Shown: positions 25,521-34,200 of the stretch, one piece after another
How the letters are laid out: every line of letters starts with the position of its first letter
Position numbering within the stretch: the first letter of the stretch is position 1
Origin: Kutzneria viridogrisea
GTDB lineage: Bacteria > Actinomycetota > Actinomycetes > Mycobacteriales > Pseudonocardiaceae
Length of the DNA: 64,000 nucleotides
NCBI GenBank assembly: GCA_014138725.1
Contig: JACJID010000001.1
Location: 62,001-126,000, forward strand
Reading direction: 5' to 3'
Translations under genes and position numbers: made by a program
The notes under the pieces: generated by a model
The model's database searches: none
What the model saw: the letters and a program-made list of their open reading frames with translations, nothing else
What the model was told of the DNA's origin: nothing

Positions 25521-25985
25521 ATGGGCACGTCACGTACCGTCGTCATCACTGGCGCAGCCGGAGGCATCGGCTCCGAGCTCGTCGAGCGGTTCCTCAAGAA
25601 CGGCGACACCGTGGTCGCCACTGACGTCTCGCAGGAGACGCTTGATAGCTGGCGCTCCCGCTGGGATGCCGACACCTTCGACGGGCGGCACTCGTTTCTG
25701 CACGCCGTCGCCGGGGACCTGTCCAGCGAACAGAGCATCGCGGCGCTGACCGAAACCACGCGGGACCGCTTCGGTATCGTCGACGTCCTGGTCAACTGCG
25801 GCGATCTTTCCCTCGATCCTGTTCGAGGAGATGCCCGTCGACCTCTGGCGGCGAGTCCTCGACGTCAACCTCACTGGCGCCAGATGCGCGCCCTTCACCG
25901 GGACGAAGTGCCACAGGACGTGGTTGGTTCGGTGTTCTTCCTCGCGCCCAGGCCCCACCCAATCGCACCGACCAGTCAATACGAC
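25521..25985 (+). pseudogene. SDR oxidoreductase with frameshift and internal deletion
   Basis: The start is good: VVITGAAGGIGSELVERFL is the Rossmann nucleotide-binding loop and VDVLVNCG is the NNAG-like strand. At about 25800 the frame changes: the continuation FEEMPVDLWRRVLDVNLTGA is read in another frame from about 25808 to 25880. Then only a tail, QDVVGSVFFLAP, typical of the far C-terminus, appears in the first frame again. The segment with the catalytic Ser and YxxxK is absent. The original frame runs on without a stop into the following intact SDR, so a fused product is formally possible but would carry a broken first domain. Confidence 0.75.
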
Positions 25986-26012
25986 CCACTCAATACGACA
26001 ACAGGAGCAGTC

Positions 26013-26717
26013 ATGAGCTCGACCTCAGTGAACACCACTGTTCTGCTCATCGGCGCGTCTCGTGGCTTGGGCCACGCCATCGCCGCGGAGTACCTCGACC
26101 GCGGAGCGCGCGTCGTGGCGACCGTCCGCGGTACCGGCCGCACCGCGCTGCACGAGCTGCAGGACACCGCCGACGGGCAGCTGGAGATCGAGCACGTCGA
26201 CATCACCGTGCCTGAGCAGGTCCAGGCCCTGCGCGACCGGCTCGGTGACCGCAAGTTCGATCTGCTGTTCGTCAACGCGGGCGTCAGCAACGGCCGGTAC
26301 GAGACCAGCGCGGATGTCACGACCGAGGAGTTCACCCGCGTGATGGTCACCAACGCGCTCAGCCCGATGCGGGTCATCGAAACGCTCGGCGAGCTCACCG
26401 GCCCGAACGGCACCATCGCGATCATGTCCTCCGGGCAGGGCAGCATCGCCAACAACGAGCGCGGCGGCTTCGAGATCTACCGGGCCAGCAAATCCGCCCT
26501 CAACCAGCTCATGCGCAGCTACGCCGCGCGCCACCGCGACGACAGCCGAACGCTGCTGCTGATGGCGCCCGGCTGGGTCAAGACCGAAATGGGCGGCTCG
26601 GACGCCCGCCTCACCATCAGCGAGAGCATCCCCAACCTCGTCACGGTCGTCGACGCCCAGCGCGGCCGCGCCGGCCTTCAGTACCTCGACTACCAAGGCC
26701 AGAGCGTCGCCTGGTGA
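26013..26717 (+). CDS. Short-chain dehydrogenase/reductase
   Basis: A 234-residue SDR with all family elements: LLIGASRGLGHAIAAEY for NAD(P) binding, LLFVNAG (NNAG-like), AIMSSGQGSI holding the catalytic serine, and YRASKSALNQ with the Tyr-x-x-x-Lys pair. AGGAGC lies 8 bp before ATG 26013, which supports this start over the longer open frame from the upstream pseudogene. Substrate unknown. It ends about 60 bp before the IS5-type element. Confidence 0.85.
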   Translation: MSSTSVNTTVLLIGASRGLGHAIAAEYLDRGARVVATVRGTGRTALHELQDTADGQLEIEHVDITVPEQVQALRDRLGDRKFDLLFVNAGVSNGRYETSADVTTEEFTRVMVTNALSPMRVIETLGELTGPNGTIAIMSSGQGSIANNERGGFEIYRASKSALNQLMRSYAARHRDDSRTLLLMAPGWVKTEMGGSDARLTISESIPNLVTVVDAQRGRAGLQYLDYQGQSVAW

Positions 26718-26780
26718 GGGGTCTCGACAGCAGCGGAGGAAAACCCACCGAGGTGCCTGGTCACAGGGTTCCCTCAACTA

Positions 26781-27420
26781 GGGTGCGTCTGACAAAGCGT
26801 TGGTCCAGGTGATCACGGCGTGCAGGACGATCGCTGCCCGGTAGACCACAGCAAGTTTGTCGTACCGGGTGGCGATGCCCCGCCACTGCTTGATGACAGT
26901 GGAGCCACACTCGATCACGTTGCGGCCCCGGTAGTCCACCGGATCGAACGCCGACGGCCGGCCACCACGAGACCCTCGACGAACGCGGTGACCGACCTGA
27001 TCAGCCGGCTCCGGAATGACCGCACGGATCCCACGCGACCGCAGATGAACCCGGATCGCCCGCGACGAATACGCCTTCGCCCGCGTCCGTCCACGAGATG
27101 GTGGATCTTGGTGGTCACCCCGCCCCGCGAGCGACCCAGAGCGTGGTCGGGCGGCTCGGCCAGCGGATTCATGTAGTTCGACCCAGCCCCCTGTGTCGCG
27201 GGTGATGCTGGTGGCGTGCTGGTGGGCGCGGGCGATCGTGGAGTCCACCGACGATGCCCTCCACCATCGACCGCGCATCGGCGAACGGCCTGCCCTGCCG
27301 ATGCGTCCGCACTGGTATCAGGTCCTCGATCAACGTCCACTGCTCGTCGGACAGCAGTGGGAACCGTGTCATGACCGCCAGGGTCGCAGCACCCCACCAC
27401 AATGTTTGTCAGACACGACC
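26781..27420 (-). mobile_element. Degenerate IS5-family insertion sequence
   Basis: A 640-bp element bounded by imperfect terminal inverted repeats: GGTGCGTCTGACAAAG at the left end (26782-26797) and, read on the other strand, GGTCGTGTCTGACAAA at the right (27405-27420). TA flanks both sides. The minus strand encodes pieces of one transposase scattered over frames: LLSDEQWTLIEDLIP near 27370, VDSTIARAHQHATS near 27240, GRSRGGVTTKIHHLVDG near 27130, then KAYSSRAIRVHLRSRGIR and YRGRNVIECGSTVIKQWRGI to 26800. The element is shorter than the usual 800-900 bp, so it has internal deletion as well as frameshifts and cannot move by itself. It sits right behind the glutaryl-CoA dehydrogenase stop codon. 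Confidence 0.85.
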
Positions 27421-27428
27421 TAATGCCG

Positions 27429-28598
27429 CTACCCGCGGAAGGCGGCCTGCCCGGTCAGCGCGTTGCCGATCACCAGCTGGTGCACCTCCGAGGTGCCCTC
27501 GTAGGTGAGCACCGACTCCAGGTTGTTGGCGTGCCGGATCACCGGGTACTCCAGGGTGATCCCGTTGGCGCCCAACAGGGTCCGGCACTCGCGTGCGATG
27601 GCCAGCGCCTCGCGCACGTTGTTCAGCTTGCCCAGGCTCACCTGCTCGGCGCGCAGCTGACCGGCGTCCTTGAGCCGTCCCAGGTGTAGCGCGAGCAGCG
27701 CGCCCTTGCCCAGTTCCAGCGCCATGTCGGCGAGCTTGGTCTGGGTGATCTGGTACCCGGCCAGGGGCTTGTCGAACACCTCGCGGTCCGCGGTGTAGGC
27801 CAGCGCGGACTCCAGGCAGTCGCGGGCGGCACCCAGCGCGCCGAACACGATGCCGAACCGCGCCTCGTTCAGGCAGGCCAGCGGCCCGGACAGGCCCTTG
27901 GCCCCGGGCAACATCGCCGACTCCGGCAGCCGCACGCCCGCCAGCACCAGCTCGCTGGTCACCGAGGCGCGCAGGGAGAGCTTGCGGTGGATCTCCGGCG
28001 CGGAGAAGCCCGGCGTGTCGGTGGGCACCACGAAGCCGCGGATGCCCTCGTCGGTGCGGACCCACACCACTGCCACGTCGGCGATCGAGCCGTTCGTGAT
28101 CCACATCTTGGACCCGTCCAGCACCCAGTCCGAGCCGTCCCGCTTGGCCCTGGTGCGCATGCCCGCCGGGTTCGAGCCGAAGTCCGGTTCGGTCAGCCCG
28201 AAGCAGCCGATCGCCTCGCCGGATGCCATGCGCGGCAACCACTCCTGCTTCTGCTGCTCGCTGCCGAAGTGGTGGATGGCGAACATCGCCAGCGAGCCCT
28301 GCACCGACACCAGGCTGCGCAGACCCGAGTCGGCGGCCTCCAACTCCATGCAGGCCAGGCCGTACGCGGTGGCGCTGGTGCCCGCGCAGCCGTAGCCCTC
28401 CAGGTGCATGCCCAGCAGCCCGAGCCCGCCCAGCTCGCGAGCCAGTTCGCGGGCGGGCAACCGCGCGGTCTCGAACCAGTCGGCCAGGTGCGGGCGGATC
28501 CGATCGGCGCAGAACCTGCGCACGGTGTCGCGGATCGCGCGCTCCTCCTCGCTGAGCAGCGAGTCGATGGCGAACAGGGTGAACGGGTGCTCAGACAT
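27429..28598 (-). CDS. Glutaryl-CoA dehydrogenase-like acyl-CoA dehydrogenase
   Basis: A 389-residue flavoprotein. It follows the glutaryl-CoA dehydrogenase pattern: MELEAADSGLRSLVSVQGSL, IGCFGLTEPDFGSNPAGM, KMWITNGSIADVAVVW, and the C-terminal TYEGTSEVHQLVIG with catalytic Glu367. Such enzymes oxidise and decarboxylate glutaryl-CoA to crotonyl-CoA in lysine and tryptophan breakdown, passing electrons to ETF. A related short-chain acyl-CoA substrate is possible. It starts inside the end of the acyl-CoA ligase gene (8 bp overlap), so the two form one operon, with the ligase supplying the CoA ester. The IS remnant lies immediately downstream. Confidence 0.85.
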   Translation of the reverse strand: MSEHPFTLFAIDSLLSEEERAIRDTVRRFCADRIRPHLADWFETARLPARELARELGGLGLLGMHLEGYGCAGTSATAYGLACMELEAADSGLRSLVSVQGSLAMFAIHHFGSEQQKQEWLPRMASGEAIGCFGLTEPDFGSNPAGMRTRAKRDGSDWVLDGSKMWITNGSIADVAVVWVRTDEGIRGFVVPTDTPGFSAPEIHRKLSLRASVTSELVLAGVRLPESAMLPGAKGLSGPLACLNEARFGIVFGALGAARDCLESALAYTADREVFDKPLAGYQITQTKLADMALELGKGALLALHLGRLKDAGQLRAEQVSLGKLNNVREALAIARECRTLLGANGITLEYPVIRHANNLESVLTYEGTSEVHQLVIGNALTGQAAFRG

Positions 28599-30099
28599 CG
28601 TCGTCCTTCGGTGTGGTGAGGATCCGGCGCAGCTCTCGCTTGAGCACCTTGTGGCTCGGGCCCATCGGCAGTTCGGCCACGAACTCCACGCGGCGCGGGT
28701 ACTTGTGCCCGGCGAGGTGTTCCCTGGCCCACGCGATGATCGCGGCGGCGTCGGTGTCGGCCCCCGGCTTGGCCACCACCACCGCCACGACCTCCTCGCC
28801 GCGCAGCTCGTCGGGCAGGCCGATCACCGCGACCTGACCCACCGCCGGATGGCGCGCCAGGACCTCCTCCACCTCCCGCGGGTACACGTTGTAGCCGCCG
28901 CGGATGATCAGGTCCTTCTTGCGGTCCACCACCGAGACGAAGCCCTCGGCGTCCTTGACCCCGATGTCCCCGGTGCGGAACCAGCCGTCCACCACGGCGG
29001 CCCGGGTGGCCTCCGGGTCGTCCAGGTACCCCGCGAACACGTTGTGCCCGCGGATCACGATCTCGCCGGACTCGCCCACGGGCAGCAGCTCGATCCGATC
29101 CTCCAGGTCGGCGCGGGCGATCTCCACGTCCACGCCCCACACCGGGTGGCCCACCGTGCCCGGCCGCGCGCCGTAGCACTGCTGGTTCACGCTGGCCGTC
29201 GGTGAGGTCTCCGACAGCCCGTAGCCCTCGTAGACCGTGGTGGCGAACTGGGCCTCGAACCGCTCCAGCACCGCCACCGGCAGCGAGGCCCCACCCGACA
29301 CGCAACTGCGCAACGTGGTCACCGGCGCGTGCCGCGCTGCCCGGTCCAGCAGGCGCATGTACATGGTCGGCACGCCGAAGAACGCCGTCACGCGCTCGGC
29401 GTGCACCAGCTCGATCGCCTCGTCGGCGTCGAACCTCGGTTGCAGCACCAGTGTGCCGCCGACCCGGAACGTGGAGTTCATCGACACGGTCTGGCCGAAG
29501 GTGTGGAACAGCGGCAGGCAGCCCAGCACCACGTCGTCCCGGTACAGCGGGTTCGCGTCGAAGGCGTTGACCGTGGCGTTCATGACCAGGTTCAGGTGGG
29601 TCAGTACCGCGCCCTTCGGCTGCCCGGTCGTACCGCTGGTGTAGAACACCACCGCCGTGTCGCCCGGGTCGCGCAGCTCGTAGCTCGGCACCGGCTCGTG
29701 GCCGGTCCAGTCGCCCGCGTCGAGCAGTGGGATGCCCGCGAGCTCGGCGGCCCGCTCGCCGACGGCGACGCAGGACCGCTCGCAGACCACGGCCCTCGCC
29801 CGGCTGTGGGTCAGGATGTGTGCCGCCTCCTCGGCGTTGAGCAGGGTCGGCACCGGCACGACGGCCGCCCCCAGCGCGAGGATCCCGTAGTAGTTGCGCG
29901 CGAAGTCCGCCACGTTCGGTGCCAGCAGGGCCACGTGGTCACCCGGCCGCACGCCGCGCTCGTGCAGCCGTGCGGCGCAGCTGCGCGCCTGCCGCCACAA
30001 CTCGCGGTAGGTGAGCCGGTGACCGCTCTCGATCAGCGCGGTCTTGTCCGGAACCCGCTTCGCCGACTCCGCGAGGATCGTTGCCAGTGACAGCCGCAC
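28591..30099 (-). CDS. Acyl-CoA synthetase (fatty-acid/dicarboxylate CoA ligase)
   Basis: A 502-residue AMP-forming ligase. The ATP loop is VVFYTSGTTGQPKGAVLTH, the second core is YEGYGLSETSPTASVNQQ, the hinge and FRTGDIGV regions follow, and the C-terminal lysine lies in PMGPSHKVLKRELR. It activates a carboxylic acid as adenylate and transfers it to CoA. Its operon partner suggests a substrate whose CoA ester is then dehydrogenated, such as glutarate or a fatty acid. The GTG start at 30099 is preceded by a palindromic operator and then by the second 21-bp repeat array. Confidence 0.88.
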   Translation of the reverse strand: MRLSLATILAESAKRVPDKTALIESGHRLTYRELWRQARSCAARLHERGVRPGDHVALLAPNVADFARNYYGILALGAAVVPVPTLLNAEEAAHILTHSRARAVVCERSCVAVGERAAELAGIPLLDAGDWTGHEPVPSYELRDPGDTAVVFYTSGTTGQPKGAVLTHLNLVMNATVNAFDANPLYRDDVVLGCLPLFHTFGQTVSMNSTFRVGGTLVLQPRFDADEAIELVHAERVTAFFGVPTMYMRLLDRAARHAPVTTLRSCVSGGASLPVAVLERFEAQFATTVYEGYGLSETSPTASVNQQCYGARPGTVGHPVWGVDVEIARADLEDRIELLPVGESGEIVIRGHNVFAGYLDDPEATRAAVVDGWFRTGDIGVKDAEGFVSVVDRKKDLIIRGGYNVYPREVEEVLARHPAVGQVAVIGLPDELRGEEVVAVVVAKPGADTDAAAIIAWAREHLAGHKYPRRVEFVAELPMGPSHKVLKRELRRILTTPKDDDV

Positions 30100-30112
30100 A
30101 TCGCCTCCGCCG

Positions 30113-30143
30113 ACCTAACCGAACGGTGTTAGGTAAAACCTAG
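30113..30143. promoter_or_regulatory. Palindromic operator upstream of the ligase-dehydrogenase operon
   Basis: ACCTAAC (30113-30119) and GTTAGGT (30128-30134) form a perfect inverted repeat with an 8-bp spacer; the right arm also pairs with ACCTA further on (TAGGT-aaa-ACCTA). Such sites are bound by TetR-type fatty-acid-degradation repressors. No such regulator is next to it, so control would be from elsewhere. Confidence 0.55.
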
Positions 30144-30185
30144 GCCACGGTCCCGGCTGATGACAACCCCCGCCCTTGCCCGCGC

Positions 30186-30536
30186 GAGTCCTGCTCTGGT
30201 GACGGCGAGTCCCGTTCTGGGGAACGCGAGTCCCGGCCTGGGGAGGCTGAGTCCCGCTCTGGCGCGCGATCCCGAGGGCAGGGGAGTGGATCTTGCCCGG
30301 GGAGGACGGGACTCGCGCTCCGGAGGCCGGGATTCGTGCGCTGGAGAGCGGGACTGGCGCTCCGGAGGCCGGGACTCGCGGGCGGCTCAGCGGGACTCGC
30401 GCTCTGGTCGGCGGGACTGGCGCGCGGCTGAGCGGGACTCGTGCCCCGGTCGGCGGGACTCGCGCTCCGGAGAGCGGGACTCGCGTGCTGGAGGCCGGGA
30501 CTCGCGCTCGCCAGGGCGGGACTCGCGGGGTGGGGG
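30186..30536. repeat. 21-bp repeat array with orientation switch (4 + 11 units)
   Basis: GAGTCC units in plus orientation start at 30186, 30207, 30228 and 30249. After a gap, the same unit appears reversed, as GGGACTC or a close variant, at 30308, 30329, 30350, 30371, 30392, 30413, 30434, 30455, 30476, 30497 and 30518. Spacing is exactly 21 bp within each block. The unit is the same as in the array at 19715. The reversed block ends at the stop of the response-regulator gene, so, read in that gene's direction, GAGTCCC units follow its stop just as they follow the HTH gene's stop in the first array. Confidence 0.95.
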
Positions 30537-31181
30537 TTAGGTGGTGCGGCCGATTCCTGCTTGGGTGGCTTTGCGGATGGCCTCGGCGCGGGTGGTGACC
30601 CCCAGCTTGGTGAAGATCGCGGAGTTGTGGTTGCCCACGGTCTTGGCGGCCAGGCGCAGCGTGCGGGCGATCGCGGGGTTGGACATGCCGCTGGCGAGCA
30701 GTTCCAGCACCTGGGACTCGCGGTCGGTCAGTTCGGGGAACGGGGCCTGGTGCGCGGTCGTGGCGTCCACCAGCAAATGCGTGAACCGGGACGCGATGCG
30801 CGGGCAGAAGATCGCACAACCGTCGGCCACGCTGCCGATCGCGCGGATCAGGCAGTTCTCGTCGGCGTCGTCGAGCAGATATCCGAGGGCACCGGCCCGC
30901 ACGGCGGACAGCAGGGATTGGGTGTCCGCCAGTTCGGTGCGCACGAGAACGGCGACACCGGGTGCCGTGCGCCGCACCTCACGAATAGTGGTGAACCCGT
31001 CGTGTTCCCGCAGTTGCAAATCCACCACCAGTACATCGGTGCGGTGCGACACCACTTCCCGCACGGCCTCGCGCCCCGTTCCGGCCGTGCCGGCGACTCG
31101 CATTCCTGGTACTCCGTCGAGCAGTGAGCTCAGGTGACGGCGCGCGTCCAGGTGCCCATCGGCGATCACCACGTTGACCAT
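30537..31181 (-). CDS. Orphan LuxR-type response regulator with atypical receiver
   Basis: A 214-residue protein from ATG 31181. Residues 1-120 form a receiver domain with the phospho-acceptor position Asp54 (DVLVVDLQL). The second acidic position is reduced (VVIADGH), and the usual conserved lysine of LLKDA is aspartate (GYLLDDADEN), so normal phosphorylation is doubtful. Residues 145-210 are a LuxR/NarL helix-turn-helix (LTDRESQVLELLASGMSNPA, IARTLRLAAKTVGNHNSAIF). No histidine kinase is adjacent; the large nSTAND protein lies 65 bp upstream on the same strand and could be its partner. Confidence 0.82.
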   Translation of the reverse strand: MVNVVIADGHLDARRHLSSLLDGVPGMRVAGTAGTGREAVREVVSHRTDVLVVDLQLREHDGFTTIREVRRTAPGVAVLVRTELADTQSLLSAVRAGALGYLLDDADENCLIRAIGSVADGCAIFCPRIASRFTHLLVDATTAHQAPFPELTDRESQVLELLASGMSNPAIARTLRLAAKTVGNHNSAIFTKLGVTTRAEAIRKATQAGIGRTT

Positions 31182-31246
31182 GTCAGCATGTCTACGGCAC
31201 CGGGCTTTGTCCGGCTCCGGGCGGCGGAGCCGTACAACCAATGCCC

Positions 31247-34200
31247 TCACAAAGGGCAGAGCTGCCGGTAATCGATATCCGGGAGGTAGCGCGCCCACTC
31301 CTCGGGGGTGATCCTTGGGTAGGCCACGGCGCAGATCCGGGCTTCGACCTCGTTCACATCCGTGTCCCACAGCCGCACGGTTCCGTCATTGCTGCCACTG
31401 ACAACGGTGTGCCCGTCCGGGGAGAACATCGAAGTCGCCACAGCCAGGGTGTGGCCCGACAGGGTTTCCAACAACCGCGGGGCCCGCGGATCGCTGACGT
31501 CCCACACCCGCACCGTCTTGTCGGCGCTGCTGGTGACCAACCGGTTCCCATCAGTGCTGAACGAGGCGTCGTACACGCCTCGGGTGTGACCGGTGAGTTG
31601 TGACAGTTCACGGGGGTTGTGCCGATCTGTCATGTCCACGAGCCGAACAAGTCCGTCATCGCGCACAGTGGCCAGCACATTCCCGTTCGGGCTGAAACCG
31701 CGTACCGGTATGCTTTCCGTGCTGCCCAGTGGGAAGGGCAGGCGACGCGGATTGCTCGGATCAGTGACATCCCACAGGAGCGATTTCGGGTCGCCGTTCT
31801 CGGTGGCCAGGGTCTTGCCGTCAGGGCTGAAAACCACGGCCCAGGAATTGACGGTGTAACCGGGCGGGCGGGACAGCTCGCGCGGGTTCTTCGGATCGCT
31901 GATGTCCCACAGCACGACCCCGTGCTCGGTGCCGGTGGCCAGCACCCGGCCGTCGGCCCGCAGGGACAGGGAGTCGACCTCCCCGGACTTGGGCTGCACG
32001 GAACCGACCTTCACCGGGTGCTCGGGGTCGCGGAGGTTCCACAGGGCGGCGGTGCCGTCGTCGCTGCCGGTGGCCAGCAGGGTGCCGTCCCGGCTGAACT
32101 CGACCGCCCGCACGTAGCCGGTGTGGTCGGTGAGCGTGGGCAGCGCGTGCCAGGACCGGGGGTCGGTGACCTCGGTGAGCCGCACCGTGCCGTCCCAGCT
32201 GCCGCTGGCCAGCAGGTGGCCGTTCGGGCTGAACTGCACTGAGGACACGAAGTTCTCGTGGCCGATCATAGGCAGCTCGCGCAGGTTGGTCAGCCGGACG
32301 GCGCGCTCGTCGTCGGTGACCAGCAGCCGGTTGCTGTCCGGGCTGAAGGCCACCGAGTAGACCCCGCCGCTGACCACGTTCGACAACCGGGGGTGCGCGC
32401 GGTCGGCCAGGTCCCACAGCCGGACGGTCAGGTCCCCGGTGGTGGCGAAGGTGTGCCCGTCCGGGCTGAAGCCCACACCCCACACGATGGAGTTCTGGCC
32501 GGTCAGCGTGGCCAGTCCGCGCGGCGCGGCGGGATCGCTGACGTCCCACAGCCGGGACTGGTGGTCCCAGCCGCCGGTGCCGACCGTGTGGCCGTCGGGG
32601 CTGAAGGCCAGCGAGGCGACTGTGCCGACGTGCCCGGCCAGCACGCCGCGCCGGACCGGGGCGGCCGGGTCGCTGAGGTCCCACAACCGCACGACGCTGC
32701 CGTCGACCGCGGCCAGCAGGTGCCCGTCGGCGCCGAACGCGGTCTGCCCGAACGGGGCGGATCGGCCCAGCTCGGCGGGCAGCTGCACGGGGTGGGCGGG
32801 ATCGCTCAGGTCGAACAGCCGGTCCGGGCCGTCCTGCACGCTGGCGACGGCCAGCCTGCCGTCCGGGCGGAACGCCACCCAGGTGAGGTTCTTGCCGTGC
32901 CCGTCGAGCAGCCCCGACTCGCGGGGGCTGGCCGGGTCGGTGACGTCCCACAGCCGCGCCGAGCCGCCGCCCACGGTGACCATCGTGCGGCCGTCGGCGG
33001 TGAACGCGAGCTGGACCAGTGGGTCGGCCTGCCGGATGGTCGCCAGCTCACGCGGCCGGTGGATGTCGGTGACGTCCCACAACCTGGCCGTGCGGTCCAG
33101 GCTGACGGCGGCGGCCACCTTGCCGTTCGGGGAGAACGCCGAGTAGGACAGGTCTCCGCTGAAACCGGTCAGCCGGGTGCCGAAGTCGGTGCTCAGCGAG
33201 CTGAGCAGGTTGTCCCGGCTCTCCTGGTTGGGCACCAGTTCGTACACGGCCAGGCTCAGTTGCAGCGACAGCGCGGGGTTGCCCGCCCGCATCGCGGCGG
33301 CATCGCCGATCGCCTTGCGCGACACCGCGATGTTGCGCTGCTCGGTCGCGGTCCGCTGGGTGTTCACCGCGTAGACCACCGCCGTGACGGCCATCAGCAG
33401 CAGCACCGTCAGCAGGGCCACGAGCTGGCGCAGGCGCTTGGCCCGGCGGCGGGCCGTGGCCTGCTCCGCCGCCTCCGCCGCGAGGCTGGCCTCGAGGAAT
33501 TCCCGCTCGCGCACGGTCAGCGCGGACCCGTTGGCCGCGGCGAAGTCCCTGGCCAGCGCCAGCCGCGTGCCCCGGTAGAGCGCGCCGGGGTCGCGGTCCA
33601 GCGCCCGCCAGGAGTCGGTGGCCTCCCCGAGTTGGCGGTGCACGCGCAACGCGTCCCGGTCCTCGGTCAGCCAGCCCCGCAGCCGCGGCCAGGACCGGAT
33701 CAGCGCCTCGTGCGCGATCTCCACGCTGTCCCGGTCCAGGGTCAGCAGCCGCGCGTCGGCCAGGGTCCGCAACACCGGCTCGGACTCGGGGTCCAGTTCC
33801 TCACGGCGGATCCGGCGCTTGGTGTCCTCGGTGCCCTCGCCCAGCGCCGTGAGTCGCAGGAACAGCTGCCTGGCCACCCGCTGCCCGGCCGGGTCCAGCC
33901 CGCTGAAGACCTGGTCGGCGGTGCGGGACACCGCGTGCTGGATGCCGCCGGTCTCCTGGTAGCCCTCCAGCGTCAGCCGGGTGCCGCGGCGCCGGTGCCA
34001 GGTCTCCAGCAGGGCGTGCGACACCAGCGGCAACACCCCGGCCTGCCCGGTCGCGTCGGCGATCAGCCGGGACACCAGTGCGGTCTCCACCGTGCAGCCC
34101 GCCCGCACGGCCGGGGCCGTGACCGCCTGGCGCAGCTCCTCGGCGGTCATCGGACCGACCAGCAACTGCCCGTCGCGCAGCGCCTCGACCAGGTCCGGGT

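Noticed and set aside
25521-26717. A single 398-codon double-SDR protein
   Set aside because: The first SDR part is frameshifted and lacks its catalytic centre, and the second has its own AGGAGC ribosome site and ATG at 26013.
30115-30819. 234-codon minus-strand frame across the second repeat array
   Set aside because: Consists of repeat-derived heptads plus an out-of-frame copy of the response-regulator end.
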